From the NCBI GenBank assembly GCA_002338145.1, contig DDHP01000067.1, positions 6,500 to 42,029 on the forward strand: a DNA stretch of 35,530 nucleotides, in the 5' to 3' direction. This DNA comes from Deferribacteraceae bacterium UBA1873. GTDB lineage: Bacteria > Chrysiogenota > Deferribacteres > Deferribacterales > Flexistipitaceae. Position numbers and translations under genes: made by a program. The notes under the pieces were generated by a model, which saw only the letters and a list, made by a program, of their open reading frames with translations, made no database searches and was not told where the DNA came from. Within the stretch, counting starts at the first letter, position 1, and each line of letters starts with the position of its first letter. Positions 17,782 through 26,263 of this stretch are shown piece after piece.

Positions 17782-18194
17782 ATTATCATCTATATTTATT
17801 TGGTATACACAGGGAAACTTTTGACATAATAGCAAAACTTTTGATTCAGACGTTCAGAGAATCAGATTATGTGCTTAACACGTTTTCTAAGATTCCTGAA
17901 AATTACTATTCTCCATTATCATTGAGATTATCTGTAACAGGCAGCAAAAAAGAAGAGTACGAAAAAATAGTTCTTGATTTTGATAATGTTGTTATCCAAA
18001 AAGATGGCGCATTTAATATTATTTCACCTAACAGTATTGAAATCCCTTATGCTCCGGATGCCAGTCATTACTGGGGTGTTACGGGTAAACTTTTTAAAAC
18101 AATCAATGATATATCGCCAGCTTTTATCTCAGGATATCTTTTATCTGCTAAGCTCAAAAAAGAAATAGAACTGTTCAGAAAATTTTCAACATAA
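17778..18194 (+). CDS. Small protein resembling a reduced indolepyruvate oxidoreductase beta subunit (IorB-like)
   Basis: This 138-residue protein starts within the stop codon of the IorA-like gene (ATGA overlap), with GGAG a few bases upstream. The assignment rests mainly on context. IorA and IorB are usually adjacent, and the N terminus (a strand, then GIHRETFDIIAKLL) sits where IorB has its GVGGQG nucleotide-type loop. LSLRLS then sits where IorB has its GGSV-VR segment. The glycine loop is lost, and the protein is about 50-60 residues shorter than typical IorB. No cysteine cluster or membrane segment is present. It ends directly against the convergent AMMECR1 stop, with no spacer. If it is not IorB-derived, I do not recognise it. 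Confidence 0.45.
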   Translation: MNYHLYLFGIHRETFDIIAKLLIQTFRESDYVLNTFSKIPENYYSPLSLRLSVTGSKKEEYEKIVLDFDNVVIQKDGAFNIISPNSIEIPYAPDASHYWGVTGKLFKTINDISPAFISGYLLSAKLKKEIELFRKFST

Positions 18195-18758
18195 TCAATT
18201 AATGTCTTCTTCGGAGAAAACCAAAGCCTCAAATCGATAAATTTTTGTATTAGGGTCTTTATAGGCATTTCTAGGAATTCCAGCTTTTAGGCAGGTATAT
18301 TCCAAAAATTCAGTAACATTCCAGCCGTGCTCTGTGGCCACTTGAGGCAGAAGCACTCCACTGTTAGTACTTTTCATAATATACAAACCGTCTCTTCCTA
18401 TTACAATATCATCAAAAGAGCTAACGGGGATCATCGGTGACAGGATTGAAATTTCAACTGTAATCTTTTCTAATTCTTCTTCTGAAAGAGGTGGGAACCG
18501 TAAATCATTGAATGCAGCTTGAATAGCCATTTCTGCTACATTTTTAACAATATTTTTATCTTGACGGAAATTTCCAATGCATCCTCGTAGTTCACCATTC
18601 TTATGGATTGTTACAAAACAGCCTGAATTAAAATTAAGTTCATTCGGGATATCAGATGCATTTAAAGTTAATCTTTGCTCTTGAAATCTGCTTTTAATTG
18701 CATCTAAAGCTATGTGTATTAAAAACCTTTTAGCATTTATGCTTAGTGAAAAACTCAT
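18195..18758 (-). CDS. AMMECR1-domain protein (AmmeMemoRadiSam system protein A)
   Basis: This 187-residue cytosolic protein contains the family hallmark LRGCIG at residues 57-62. Further family features are the AAFNDLRFPPLSEEEL segment, VEISILSP, a GLYIMKSTNSGVLLPQV strand pair and the GWNVTEFLEYTCLKAG helix. AMMECR1 proteins are widespread in bacteria, archaea and animals. In bacteria they are named for a recurring association with a Memo-like protein and a radical SAM enzyme. Neither partner is in this window, and the biochemical function is unknown. A strong AAAGGAGGG ribosome-binding site precedes the ATG. The stop abuts that of the IorB-like gene, convergent. A possible short ORF lies 29 bases upstream. 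Confidence 0.92.
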   Translation of the reverse strand: MSFSLSINAKRFLIHIALDAIKSRFQEQRLTLNASDIPNELNFNSGCFVTIHKNGELRGCIGNFRQDKNIVKNVAEMAIQAAFNDLRFPPLSEEELEKITVEISILSPMIPVSSFDDIVIGRDGLYIMKSTNSGVLLPQVATEHGWNVTEFLEYTCLKAGIPRNAYKDPNTKIYRFEALVFSEEDIN

Positions 18759-18787
18759 TTTTCCCTCCTTTGTTGTGGAAAAGTTGT

Positions 18788-18952
18788 TTATTTTTTACCC
18801 CTGTGAAACCGTTGCCAACAGCGGGGGTAAGTGTCAACAGCAAATTTGGCTATATTTATAAATAGGTTACAGAAAGTGATTGCAGCACAACGTTTTTTCC
18901 CATTTGGTATAAGAAGTCCACAATTATTGTTAATAATGTGTTGATTAGTCAT
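18788..18952 (-). CDS. Possible 54-residue ORF upstream of the AMMECR1 gene
   Basis: An ATG at 18952 preceded by AAGGA with a 7-base spacer opens a 54-codon frame ending at TAA 18788-18790. The product has four cysteines and a basic C terminus ending RFHRGKK. I recognise no domain. The AMMECR1 start follows 29 bases after its stop on the same strand, so it could be a short leader gene. The frame also spans two direct copies of CAACAGC (18816-18822, 18835-18841, plus-strand reading), so the stretch may instead be regulatory DNA. Confidence 0.25.
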   Translation of the reverse strand: MTNQHIINNNCGLLIPNGKKRCAAITFCNLFINIAKFAVDTYPRCWQRFHRGKK

Positions 18953-19001
18953 TGTGTTTTCCTTAAAGACTCTATAACTTTTAGTATACAAAACACTTTG
19001 A

Positions 19002-19997
19002 TTAATTTTTAAGCAATAATTTTACTTTGTTTTTTCCGCTTGCTTTAGCAAGATATAAAGCTCTGTCAGCTTTGTCAATTACATCAAACAATCGTTCCCC
19101 GCTGTCCGGATATATAGCAACACCAACGCTTACTGTTATTTTAAAGTCCTTACCTTTATCAGTAAAAAGTGAATTGAGCTCAATAGTGGAACGAAGTCTG
19201 TCAGCGATTTCCACTCCAATATTTCCTGCAGTTTCAACCAGGCAAAGCATAAATTCGTCACCACCGTATCTGCACGCAAAATCGGTTCTTCTAATATTGT
19301 TGCTTATAATATCACCTATCATTTTAATTACCATACTGCCGTATTTGTGTCCGTAATTGTCATTTATGCATTTTAGATCATCTGAATCAAGCATGATTAA
19401 TGTGAAATTTTTATTATATCGTACGGATCGATAGTACTCTTCCTCCAGCTTTTTGAAAAAGCCTTTCTGGTTAAGCAATCCAGTGAAGTCATCGGTGGTG
19501 GATAGCTCTTCCATTTTTTTATAAAATAACGTTACAATGGATTTGAAGTATGCAGAGATATAAATACTTGATGCAAAAATCACTAGTACAGTGGGAAAAT
19601 TTTCAAATTTCATAATAAAAAAATGAATATATACGATGACTATCACGGTGGATACTGAAATTAAGTATATTTTTCCAGGCTCCAGAAGAAAGCTGAGGGC
19701 AAAAAATGACATAATGAGCAGGAAAATAAAAGGCATAGCAAGCATATTGTTTACAAACAAGCCTAAAAATATGTAAAAGTAAAACAGTAACAGATAGATA
19801 TATATTGCGGATCTTTTTTCACAGTGATGTAAAAGATATTTGGCGGATATAATTACAATGAGGTATGCAATTGAAATTATAACGAAAAATGTGTTTTTCC
19901 CATAATCATACAGGAACAGGGAATGAAAAATATATACTATAAATGCTATGTAATTAATGTTGGTGACAAGCTTTAAGTTGTTTTTAAAGGTATCCAT
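19002..19997 (-). CDS. Membrane-bound diguanylate cyclase (GGDEF)
   Basis: This 331-residue protein has about six hydrophobic segments over residues 13-158, with no obvious periplasmic sensor, followed by a GGDEF domain. The active-site motif is canonical GGDEF at 245-249. The DDFTGLLNQKGF entry motif precedes it, and the metal-binding aspartates are in MLDSDDLK. An RxxD inhibitory site is present (R236-D239), five residues before the motif. It should make c-di-GMP from two GTP with product inhibition, sensing an unknown membrane cue. An AAGGGA ribosome-binding site precedes ATG 19997. It is monocistronic and divergent from ilvE. Confidence 0.93.
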   Translation of the reverse strand: MDTFKNNLKLVTNINYIAFIVYIFHSLFLYDYGKNTFFVIISIAYLIVIISAKYLLHHCEKRSAIYIYLLLFYFYIFLGLFVNNMLAMPFIFLLIMSFFALSFLLEPGKIYLISVSTVIVIVYIHFFIMKFENFPTVLVIFASSIYISAYFKSIVTLFYKKMEELSTTDDFTGLLNQKGFFKKLEEEYYRSVRYNKNFTLIMLDSDDLKCINDNYGHKYGSMVIKMIGDIISNNIRRTDFACRYGGDEFMLCLVETAGNIGVEIADRLRSTIELNSLFTDKGKDFKITVSVGVAIYPDSGERLFDVIDKADRALYLAKASGKNKVKLLLKN

Positions 19998-20117
19998 AAA
20001 GTCCCTTTGGATTTTGTCATAATTTTATTGTAAATGTTTTTTGTTAAATAAACAATATTAAGTGTGCCGGGATCGCTGCATTTTTTGCAACAGGAGTGAC
20101 AGCAGAATTAGAATTAC

Positions 20118-20146
20118 TTGACATTTTTTGTATTGATGAATAATAT
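20118..20146 (+). promoter_or_regulatory. Sigma-70-type promoter of ilvE
   Basis: A perfect TTGACA (20118-20123) and TAATAT (20141-20146) are separated by 17 bases, the best -35/-10 pair seen in the window. The predicted start near 20153 leaves about 55 bases of leader to the ATG at 20209. Confidence 0.65.
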
Positions 20147-20208
20147 TTCATATCTTATTAAAAGGGATTTCTTGACAGATTCAAGATAATCACAGGAGAT
20201 ATTTTATT

Positions 20209-21297
20209 ATGGAAATACGCTATAATTTGAAGCCCAGCTCAGAAAGAAGAAATTCGGAATTTAAGCCTGAAAATACGTTAGCCTTCGGCAAATTACGCAC
20301 TGACCATATGTTTGTTATGGAATATGAAGAAGGTGAATGGATAAACCCGCGTATTATCCCTTATTCAGATTTTAGCCTTTCCCCCGGAGCTACAGTTTTG
20401 CATTATGCACAGTCAGTTTTTGAAGGTGCCAAAGCTTTTATGCACGATGATGGGGAAATATATACCTTTAGATTGGATAAAAATGCAAAACGAATGAATA
20501 AATCGGCAGAAGTTTTATGTATGCCGGAAATACCGGAAGATATGCAGATAGAGGCGGTTCACTCACTTATAGATACCGACAGATTGTGGTTCCCACTGCA
20601 AGAGGGGGCTTCTCTGTATATAAGACCTTTTCTTTTTGGTGTGCAGGATTCACTGGGGGTTTTCCCCAGTAATAAGTATATATTTTCGGTTATACTTTCC
20701 CCAAGCGGAGCATATTATCCCAAAGGCTTTGACTCCCCCATAAAACTGCTTATTACCAAAAAATTTCACAGAGCTGTTCCCGGAGGCACCGGTCATGTGA
20801 AAGCTGCAGGCAACTATGCCGCTTCACTTCAGGCTGGCGAATATGCTTACAAAAATGGAGCCAGCCAGGTATTGTATCTCGATCATACGAACACCTATAT
20901 TGATGAGGCCGGTTCCATGAATCATTTTCATATTACCCGTGATGATACTGTTGTGATTCCTGAGTTTACGGACACAGTACTGCGCTCCATCACTTCCGAG
21001 TCTGTCATAGAATTAAAGGATAGGCTTAAGCTGGAGATTCTTCAAAAACGTGTGAAGGCGGATGATTTTATTGCAGAGGTTAGAAACGGCGATATTAAAG
21101 AGGCAGGTGGATTCGGCACTGCAGCCGTGGTTTCCGCTGTTGGTGAGTATCTGCTGGAAGACGGTGATACACTGATAGTTGGTAATGGGGAAGTGGGCGA
21201 GATTACCAAGTATATTTATGATTTATATACGGGAATTCAGACTGGCAAATATGAAGCGCCTAAAGGCTGGCTGCAAAAAGTGGAAAGAAATATTTAA
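20209..21297 (+). CDS. ilvE: Branched-chain amino acid aminotransferase
   Basis: This 362-residue fold-type IV PLP enzyme catalyses the last step of leucine, isoleucine and valine synthesis. It has the long class II layout: ATVLHYAQSVFEGAKA near residue 61, LYIRPFLFG, the Schiff-base lysine K198 in GHVKAAGNYA, and YIDEAGSMNHF with E233. The C terminus has GFGTAAVVSAVG. An AGGAG ribosome-binding site lies 10 bases before the ATG, and a strong promoter lies upstream. The stop overlaps the stop of convergent hypF within a shared TTAA. Nothing else of the ilv/leu pathway is in the window, so it is expressed alone. Confidence 0.95.
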   Translation: MEIRYNLKPSSERRNSEFKPENTLAFGKLRTDHMFVMEYEEGEWINPRIIPYSDFSLSPGATVLHYAQSVFEGAKAFMHDDGEIYTFRLDKNAKRMNKSAEVLCMPEIPEDMQIEAVHSLIDTDRLWFPLQEGASLYIRPFLFGVQDSLGVFPSNKYIFSVILSPSGAYYPKGFDSPIKLLITKKFHRAVPGGTGHVKAAGNYAASLQAGEYAYKNGASQVLYLDHTNTYIDEAGSMNHFHITRDDTVVIPEFTDTVLRSITSESVIELKDRLKLEILQKRVKADDFIAEVRNGDIKEAGGFGTAAVVSAVGEYLLEDGDTLIVGNGEVGEITKYIYDLYTGIQTGKYEAPKGWLQKVERNI

Positions 21298-23540
21298 CGA
21301 CTATCCAATATATATTTATAAACCTGACCCAAAGATATGCCACCGTCATTTGCCGGGACTTCTTTATGTGTGAAAACTTCAAAGTCCATACTGTTTAGCA
21401 TTATTTTTGTTTTTTCCAGGAGATATATATTTTGGAAAACCCCTCCGGAGAGAACCACTCTTTTACATCCTGAATTTTGACTTATTAAGCTACATATGTC
21501 ACAAATTATTTTGGCAATGCTGTCATGAAATTTTTGGGATATAACAGATAAGTTTATACCGGAGTTTATATCGTTACAAATTTCATTTAGAATATTGCTG
21601 AAATCTATTTCCTTGCCTGTTATGTTGTATTGGTAAAATCCGTTTTTTTTGTCAGAATTACTTATCAGATTTTCTGCGAGTATTGCCGTAAATCCTTCAT
21701 ATTCATTAGTGGAGTGACCGGTCAAAAGGCTGCCCACTGCCTCAAATAATCTGCCGGCACTTGATGTCTGAATGCAATTGATGTCTTTGTCGATTATCTG
21801 TTTTATCATATCTGTGTCTTTTTCGCTGATAACAGTCTGCAAAAGTTCTTGATATGAGCCAAGTATCCCCATCTGATAAAAATATCCTGCAAGCATACGT
21901 GAAGGATGCCTTGCTGCTGAGTCCATTCCCGGCTGAATATAGTTCTTCAAGTGATACTGCCTTGTAATTTCCCCTTGCAGCAAAAAGAATTCTCCTCCCC
22001 AGATATTGCCGTCTTCTCCTAAACCGGTACCGTCCATAATAACACCTATTGCGTAATCTGTCAGCCCGTTTTCAGCCATACATGAGTACATATGTGCTAT
22101 GTGGTGTTGAACAGGGTAGATTTTTTTCTTTTTGCTTATGGCGAATTTTGAAGAAAAATAATCAGGATGATAGTCGGTTATAAGTATTTGAGGGGTGATG
22201 GAAAAAAGTTTTTTCATTTTTTCGTAGACTTCGCAGTAGAAATCACGACATTTATTATTATCCAGATCGCCTATGTACTGGCTGACAAAAGCGTATTTTT
22301 CTGCTGCAAAGGTTATAGTACTCTTTAGGTGGGCGCCCATACCAGCTATATGCAAATTTGATGGATTGGGTAAAATCACTGGTTTAGGGGCAAATCCTCT
22401 TGCTCTTCTCAATGTGTATATTTTATCATCCATTAATGTAACCACGGAATCATCTACGCGTGTATGGATTTCTCTGTTATTGTGTAAAAAGTTATCAGTA
22501 ATTTCAGAGAGATTTGTCAAAGCTTCTGTTTCATTTATACATATAGGTTCCTCACTCTTATTTCCGCTGGTGGCAACCAAAAAGTCCGTCTCTAAAAACC
22601 TGAACAGTATGTAATGTAAAGGAGTGTTAGCTTTCATAATACCTATTTTGCATCCGGTGGGATTTATGTATCTGGATATAGGCAGCAAACCCCAGTCATT
22701 GATAACTATGGGAGCATACTGGGAGTCAATTATATTTAAAGCCTTCTTATCAGGTGTTTTTATGTATTTATTAAGCTCTGCTGTAGACTGAACCATTACA
22801 GCCAGCGGTTTGTATTTTCTTTTTTTAAGAATTCTTAGCGTTTGTACTGCTGAGTCATTGGCTGCATTGCAGATTAGTTGGTATCCCCCCAAACCTTTTA
22901 ATGCAACAATACCACCATTATTTATAACTTCAGCTGATTTTTTTATTGCATCCATATTTTTTTCTTTATCGTTGTAAACCACAGGCCCGCAATCGGGGCA
23001 GCAAATCGGTTGGGCGTGATATCTCCTGTCAAAAATATTAGTGAATTCATTACGGCATTTTTCACACATTATAAATTCAGACATGGTTGTATTTTCTCTG
23101 TCATAGGGGATATTTGTGATAATGGAATACCTGGGACCGCAGTTGGTACAGTTCGTAAAGGAATACATATATCTACGGTTATTTTTGTGATTTATTTCAT
23201 CCAGGCAATCTTTGCAAACAGGTAAATCCGGTGGAATTGCGGTGATACCTTCTGTATAATCTGAGTTAATTATTCTGAAATCGCTGTAGTGCTGCTGATT
23301 TGTTTCCTCGAAATAGATGTTTTGAATTACAGATCCCGGAGGGGAAAGTTTACGAATATCTGAACAGAATTTTTCTATTTCCTCATGTGTGGATTCCGAA
23401 ACCAGTATCTCAACGCCTTTTTTGGAATTATTCACATAGCCTTTAAATTTATACAAACTCGCCAGCTTGTATATAAAAGGTCTGAACCCAACCCCCTGTA
23501 CAATACCTTTTACATAAACTTTGAACGTATATTTTAACAA
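21294..23540 (-). CDS. hypF: [NiFe]-hydrogenase maturation carbamoyltransferase HypF
   Basis: This 748-residue protein converts carbamoyl phosphate to a HypE-bound thiocarbamate, the source of cyanide ligands for the [NiFe] site. All domains are in order: an acylphosphatase domain with GVGFRP (16-21); paired zinc motifs CxxC at 109-112, 131-134, 159-162 and 181-184; a YrdC-like domain with KRKYKPLAVM; and a Kae1-like domain with HHIAHMYS (about 480) and SGGVFQN near the C terminus. The start is TTG 23540, preceded by AGGTGGT with good spacing. No ATG lies before the acylphosphatase motif. No other hyp or hydrogenase gene is here, so hypF is separate from any hydrogenase cluster. Confidence 0.95.
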   Translation of the reverse strand: MLKYTFKVYVKGIVQGVGFRPFIYKLASLYKFKGYVNNSKKGVEILVSESTHEEIEKFCSDIRKLSPPGSVIQNIYFEETNQQHYSDFRIINSDYTEGITAIPPDLPVCKDCLDEINHKNNRRYMYSFTNCTNCGPRYSIITNIPYDRENTTMSEFIMCEKCRNEFTNIFDRRYHAQPICCPDCGPVVYNDKEKNMDAIKKSAEVINNGGIVALKGLGGYQLICNAANDSAVQTLRILKKRKYKPLAVMVQSTAELNKYIKTPDKKALNIIDSQYAPIVINDWGLLPISRYINPTGCKIGIMKANTPLHYILFRFLETDFLVATSGNKSEEPICINETEALTNLSEITDNFLHNNREIHTRVDDSVVTLMDDKIYTLRRARGFAPKPVILPNPSNLHIAGMGAHLKSTITFAAEKYAFVSQYIGDLDNNKCRDFYCEVYEKMKKLFSITPQILITDYHPDYFSSKFAISKKKKIYPVQHHIAHMYSCMAENGLTDYAIGVIMDGTGLGEDGNIWGGEFFLLQGEITRQYHLKNYIQPGMDSAARHPSRMLAGYFYQMGILGSYQELLQTVISEKDTDMIKQIIDKDINCIQTSSAGRLFEAVGSLLTGHSTNEYEGFTAILAENLISNSDKKNGFYQYNITGKEIDFSNILNEICNDINSGINLSVISQKFHDSIAKIICDICSLISQNSGCKRVVLSGGVFQNIYLLEKTKIMLNSMDFEVFTHKEVPANDGGISLGQVYKYILDSR

Positions 23541-23602
23541 TTATACCACCTGTCTAAAATTTGATTGCAATTTATTATTCTCTAAATTATTACTAAGGGA
23601 TT

Positions 23603-24964
23603 ATGTCTGACAATTTAGATGCTTTTGAAAAGAAATACAAATATTTATTGAAAGATAAGTTTCCTTCTTTTTATTCGTCACTGCAGAAAACGCCTTATAA
23701 GTATTTCAGATTGAATGCTGTCAGGGGGATTGACTATTTAAAGGAGCTGGATACTCAGGGTATAGCCTACTGCAAAGATAAAATTTTTCCCGATGTTTAC
23801 AGGCTTTGTAGTGATGATGTAATCAGTAAAACTGTGAGTTTTTTAACAGGCGGATTGTATATACAAAATCCTTCCTCTTTATATCCTGTGAAAATTTTAC
23901 ATGATTTCCTGAAAGAACAAAAAAGCCCCGCAATACTTGATTTGTGCGCTTCTCCCGGTGGTAAAACAACTGCTCTTAGTGAAAAGTTTAATAGAAGAGG
24001 TATTGTTGTTGCTAATGAAGCATACAAATCCAGGCTTAAATCTTTGCATTTTAATCTGGAAAAGTACGGTGCATGGAATGTCAAAACCACTTCTTTTGAC
24101 GGGCGTATTGTCGGTAAGTATTATCCGGAGCGTTTTGACGGTATTCTGCTGGACGCTCCCTGTAGTAATGAAAATAAATTTTTCTTAAATGATGAAGTGA
24201 GAAGAAACTGGAGTCATGATCTGGTTAAGCGAATGCAAAAACTTCAGCAGGAACTTATTCTTGCTGCATTTGACGCTTTGGCTCCGGGTGGTGTTCTGGT
24301 ATATTCCACGTGCACCTTTTCTGTGGAAGAGAATGAACATGTTATTGAAAGGTTGATGGAAGAAAGAGCAAGTGCTTCATTACTGAATATTAGTCACGAC
24401 GAGTGTCAAGGCTTGAGTGGAAATACAGATATTGATTCTTGTGTTATGCGAGTGTTACCTTGCTTTGATATTGAGAGAGATAGAAGCTTTTATGACGGTT
24501 TTTTTGTGGCAGCTGTGAAAAAAGAGGGGGAGCTTAATGGGGAAAAGCAAGACGTGAAAGGTGAGGAAAAGTTAAAAATCCAAATTCAGTATTATTTTGA
24601 TTATGACTTTCAGGAGTGTATTTTTTTTCAAAAAAAGGGTATTATTTTTATGGAAGCACCTTACAGTTTTAATGCAAAATTTCACAAAACAGGCATTAAG
24701 GCCGGTAAATTTGCCGGTGATAAAATAGAGATTTCTTCACAATTGCTGTGGGAGTTAGGCAAATATGCAAAAAATGAATTTAAAACAAATCTAAACCTAC
24801 AGGAATCTATTGATTATTTAAACGGCTATGATATAAGAAAACCCGAACTAAATGTTAATAATCCGATATTTGCTTATTACAAAGAGATACCTGTTGGTAC
24901 TGTTAAACTGGTTAACGGGATGCTGAAAAACAAACTGGACAGATATTTTTTGTATGGGAGATAA
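23603..24964 (+). CDS. RsmF/RsmB-type rRNA cytosine-C5 methyltransferase (NOL1/NOP2/Sun family)
   Basis: This 453-residue SAM-dependent RNA methyltransferase carries DLCASPGGKT (113-122). Both family cysteines are present: C187 in LDAPCS, which aids product release, and the catalytic C237 in YSTCTFSVEEN. No NusB-like N-terminal domain is present, unlike RsmB. A C-terminal extension of about 180 residues resembles the RsmF layout, so m5C1407 of 16S rRNA is the likely target. An AAGGGA ribosome-binding site precedes the ATG. It opens a compact four-gene run; the next gene starts 3 bases after its stop. A functional link to the downstream signalling and cell-wall genes is not obvious. Confidence 0.88.
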   Translation: MSDNLDAFEKKYKYLLKDKFPSFYSSLQKTPYKYFRLNAVRGIDYLKELDTQGIAYCKDKIFPDVYRLCSDDVISKTVSFLTGGLYIQNPSSLYPVKILHDFLKEQKSPAILDLCASPGGKTTALSEKFNRRGIVVANEAYKSRLKSLHFNLEKYGAWNVKTTSFDGRIVGKYYPERFDGILLDAPCSNENKFFLNDEVRRNWSHDLVKRMQKLQQELILAAFDALAPGGVLVYSTCTFSVEENEHVIERLMEERASASLLNISHDECQGLSGNTDIDSCVMRVLPCFDIERDRSFYDGFFVAAVKKEGELNGEKQDVKGEEKLKIQIQYYFDYDFQECIFFQKKGIIFMEAPYSFNAKFHKTGIKAGKFAGDKIEISSQLLWELGKYAKNEFKTNLNLQESIDYLNGYDIRKPELNVNNPIFAYYKEIPVGTVKLVNGMLKNKLDRYFLYGR

Positions 24965-24967
24965 TTA

Positions 24968-26263
24968 ATGCTTGATGCTCTTATAGTGGGCAGTTCCGGT
25001 GATTTTATTAAAACAATAGAAGATGTTCTCCTTGACCTTGATTATGAGGTGTACTTTGCTTATACGTCTGAAGAGGCTGAAAGTTTGGTCAAGGATTACC
25101 CTGTTGATCTTATTATCATGGAAGATGTTATTTCTGAAGGCAGTTCGACAATTTCGGCCACGGATTTGTGCCAGTCATTAAAATCCCAATCCATTAGCGA
25201 TAAGACACTGACAATTATAGCATCTGACAATTACAGTGATAAAACAAGGGATAGGGCTTTTGAAGCCGGATCTGTTGCTTTTTTTCCAAAAGAAAATATC
25301 TCTTTTGATTTAAGAAATTTTTTAAAAAATGTGATTTCAATGGCAAAACTTATTGGTTATGGGAAAAACCCGGCTGTTATTGTTGAAAATGACGATTTTC
25401 AACGGTCACACATTAAAAGTCTACTAAACTTTGCCGGTATAAAATCTCATGATTTTAAAACGGGAGTGGAAGCTTTAGACTTTTTGAATGAAAACAGACC
25501 GGAAATCGATATATTTATTCTGGATTATCTTATAAAAGATTACACGTGCGCAGCTACATTGCAGCAAATTAAGTCTATTCCGGCATATCAGCAGATTCCT
25601 GTTATGATTACCACTGCAGCGGACAGCCAGAGCAGGAAATATGAGCTTTTTTTGTTGGGTGCTGCTGATTTTATCTCCAAACCTTTTGATGCCGGTGAAT
25701 TTTATTTAAGGTTGCAGAATCATTTAAAAACTAAGCATTTAATGGATATGCTGGAAGCTAAAAACAAGATTCTGGCAATTAATGCAACTACAGACGAACT
25801 TACAGGATTGTTTAACCGGCGTTTTTTTTGGGAGTGTCTGAAAAAAGAGTCCAGCAGGGCGGATCGAATAAAGAGTGATTATTCTATTATAATTATGGAT
25901 ATTGACGATTTTAAGGATGTGAATGACATTTACGGTCATTTGAATGGTGATAAAGTTCTCAGCTCTATTGCTTCCATTATTAAAAATGGTGTGAGGAAAA
26001 CAGATACTCTTGCCCGTTTTGGGGGTGAGGAGTTTATTGTACTGTTGCCGGATACTTCCGGGAAAAATGCAGCTGTTGTCGCCGATAAGCTGAGAAAAGC
26101 TGTAGCAAATAAGTATTTCGATTTTATGAAAAGTAATATTACTTTAAGTATGGGGGTAGCAGGTTCTGATGAAAGTAATTCTTTTGAAAATGTTATTCAG
26201 ATTGCTGACGAAAGGCTGTATAAGGCTAAAAAAAATGGTAAAAATCAGGTTGTCTTCGATTAG
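24968..26263 (+). CDS. Response regulator with two receiver domains and a GGDEF output (diguanylate cyclase)
   Basis: This 431-residue protein has a PleD-like REC-REC-GGDEF order. The first receiver (1-125) is degenerate: the N-terminal acidic pair is missing (IVGSSGD), although D53 and K108 remain. The second (133-255) has acidic residues in VENDD, the phosphoacceptor D186 in ILDYL, and K238 in SKPF. The cyclase domain has TDELTGLFNRRFF and GGEEF at 352-356, an active variant. An RxxD inhibitory site lies at 343-346. Phosphorylation of the second receiver probably drives dimerisation and c-di-GMP synthesis. No histidine kinase is adjacent. The gene starts 3 bases after the methyltransferase and overlaps the next gene. 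Confidence 0.93.
   Translation: MLDALIVGSSGDFIKTIEDVLLDLDYEVYFAYTSEEAESLVKDYPVDLIIMEDVISEGSSTISATDLCQSLKSQSISDKTLTIIASDNYSDKTRDRAFEAGSVAFFPKENISFDLRNFLKNVISMAKLIGYGKNPAVIVENDDFQRSHIKSLLNFAGIKSHDFKTGVEALDFLNENRPEIDIFILDYLIKDYTCAATLQQIKSIPAYQQIPVMITTAADSQSRKYELFLLGAADFISKPFDAGEFYLRLQNHLKTKHLMDMLEAKNKILAINATTDELTGLFNRRFFWECLKKESSRADRIKSDYSIIIMDIDDFKDVNDIYGHLNGDKVLSSIASIIKNGVRKTDTLARFGGEEFIVLLPDTSGKNAAVVADKLRKAVANKYFDFMKSNITLSMGVAGSDESNSFENVIQIADERLYKAKKNGKNQVVFD

Noticed and set aside
18787..19001. Riboswitch in the region upstream of AMMECR1
   Set aside because: The stretch has some GC-rich blocks, but I could match no known riboswitch core; only a short ORF and direct repeats are seen.
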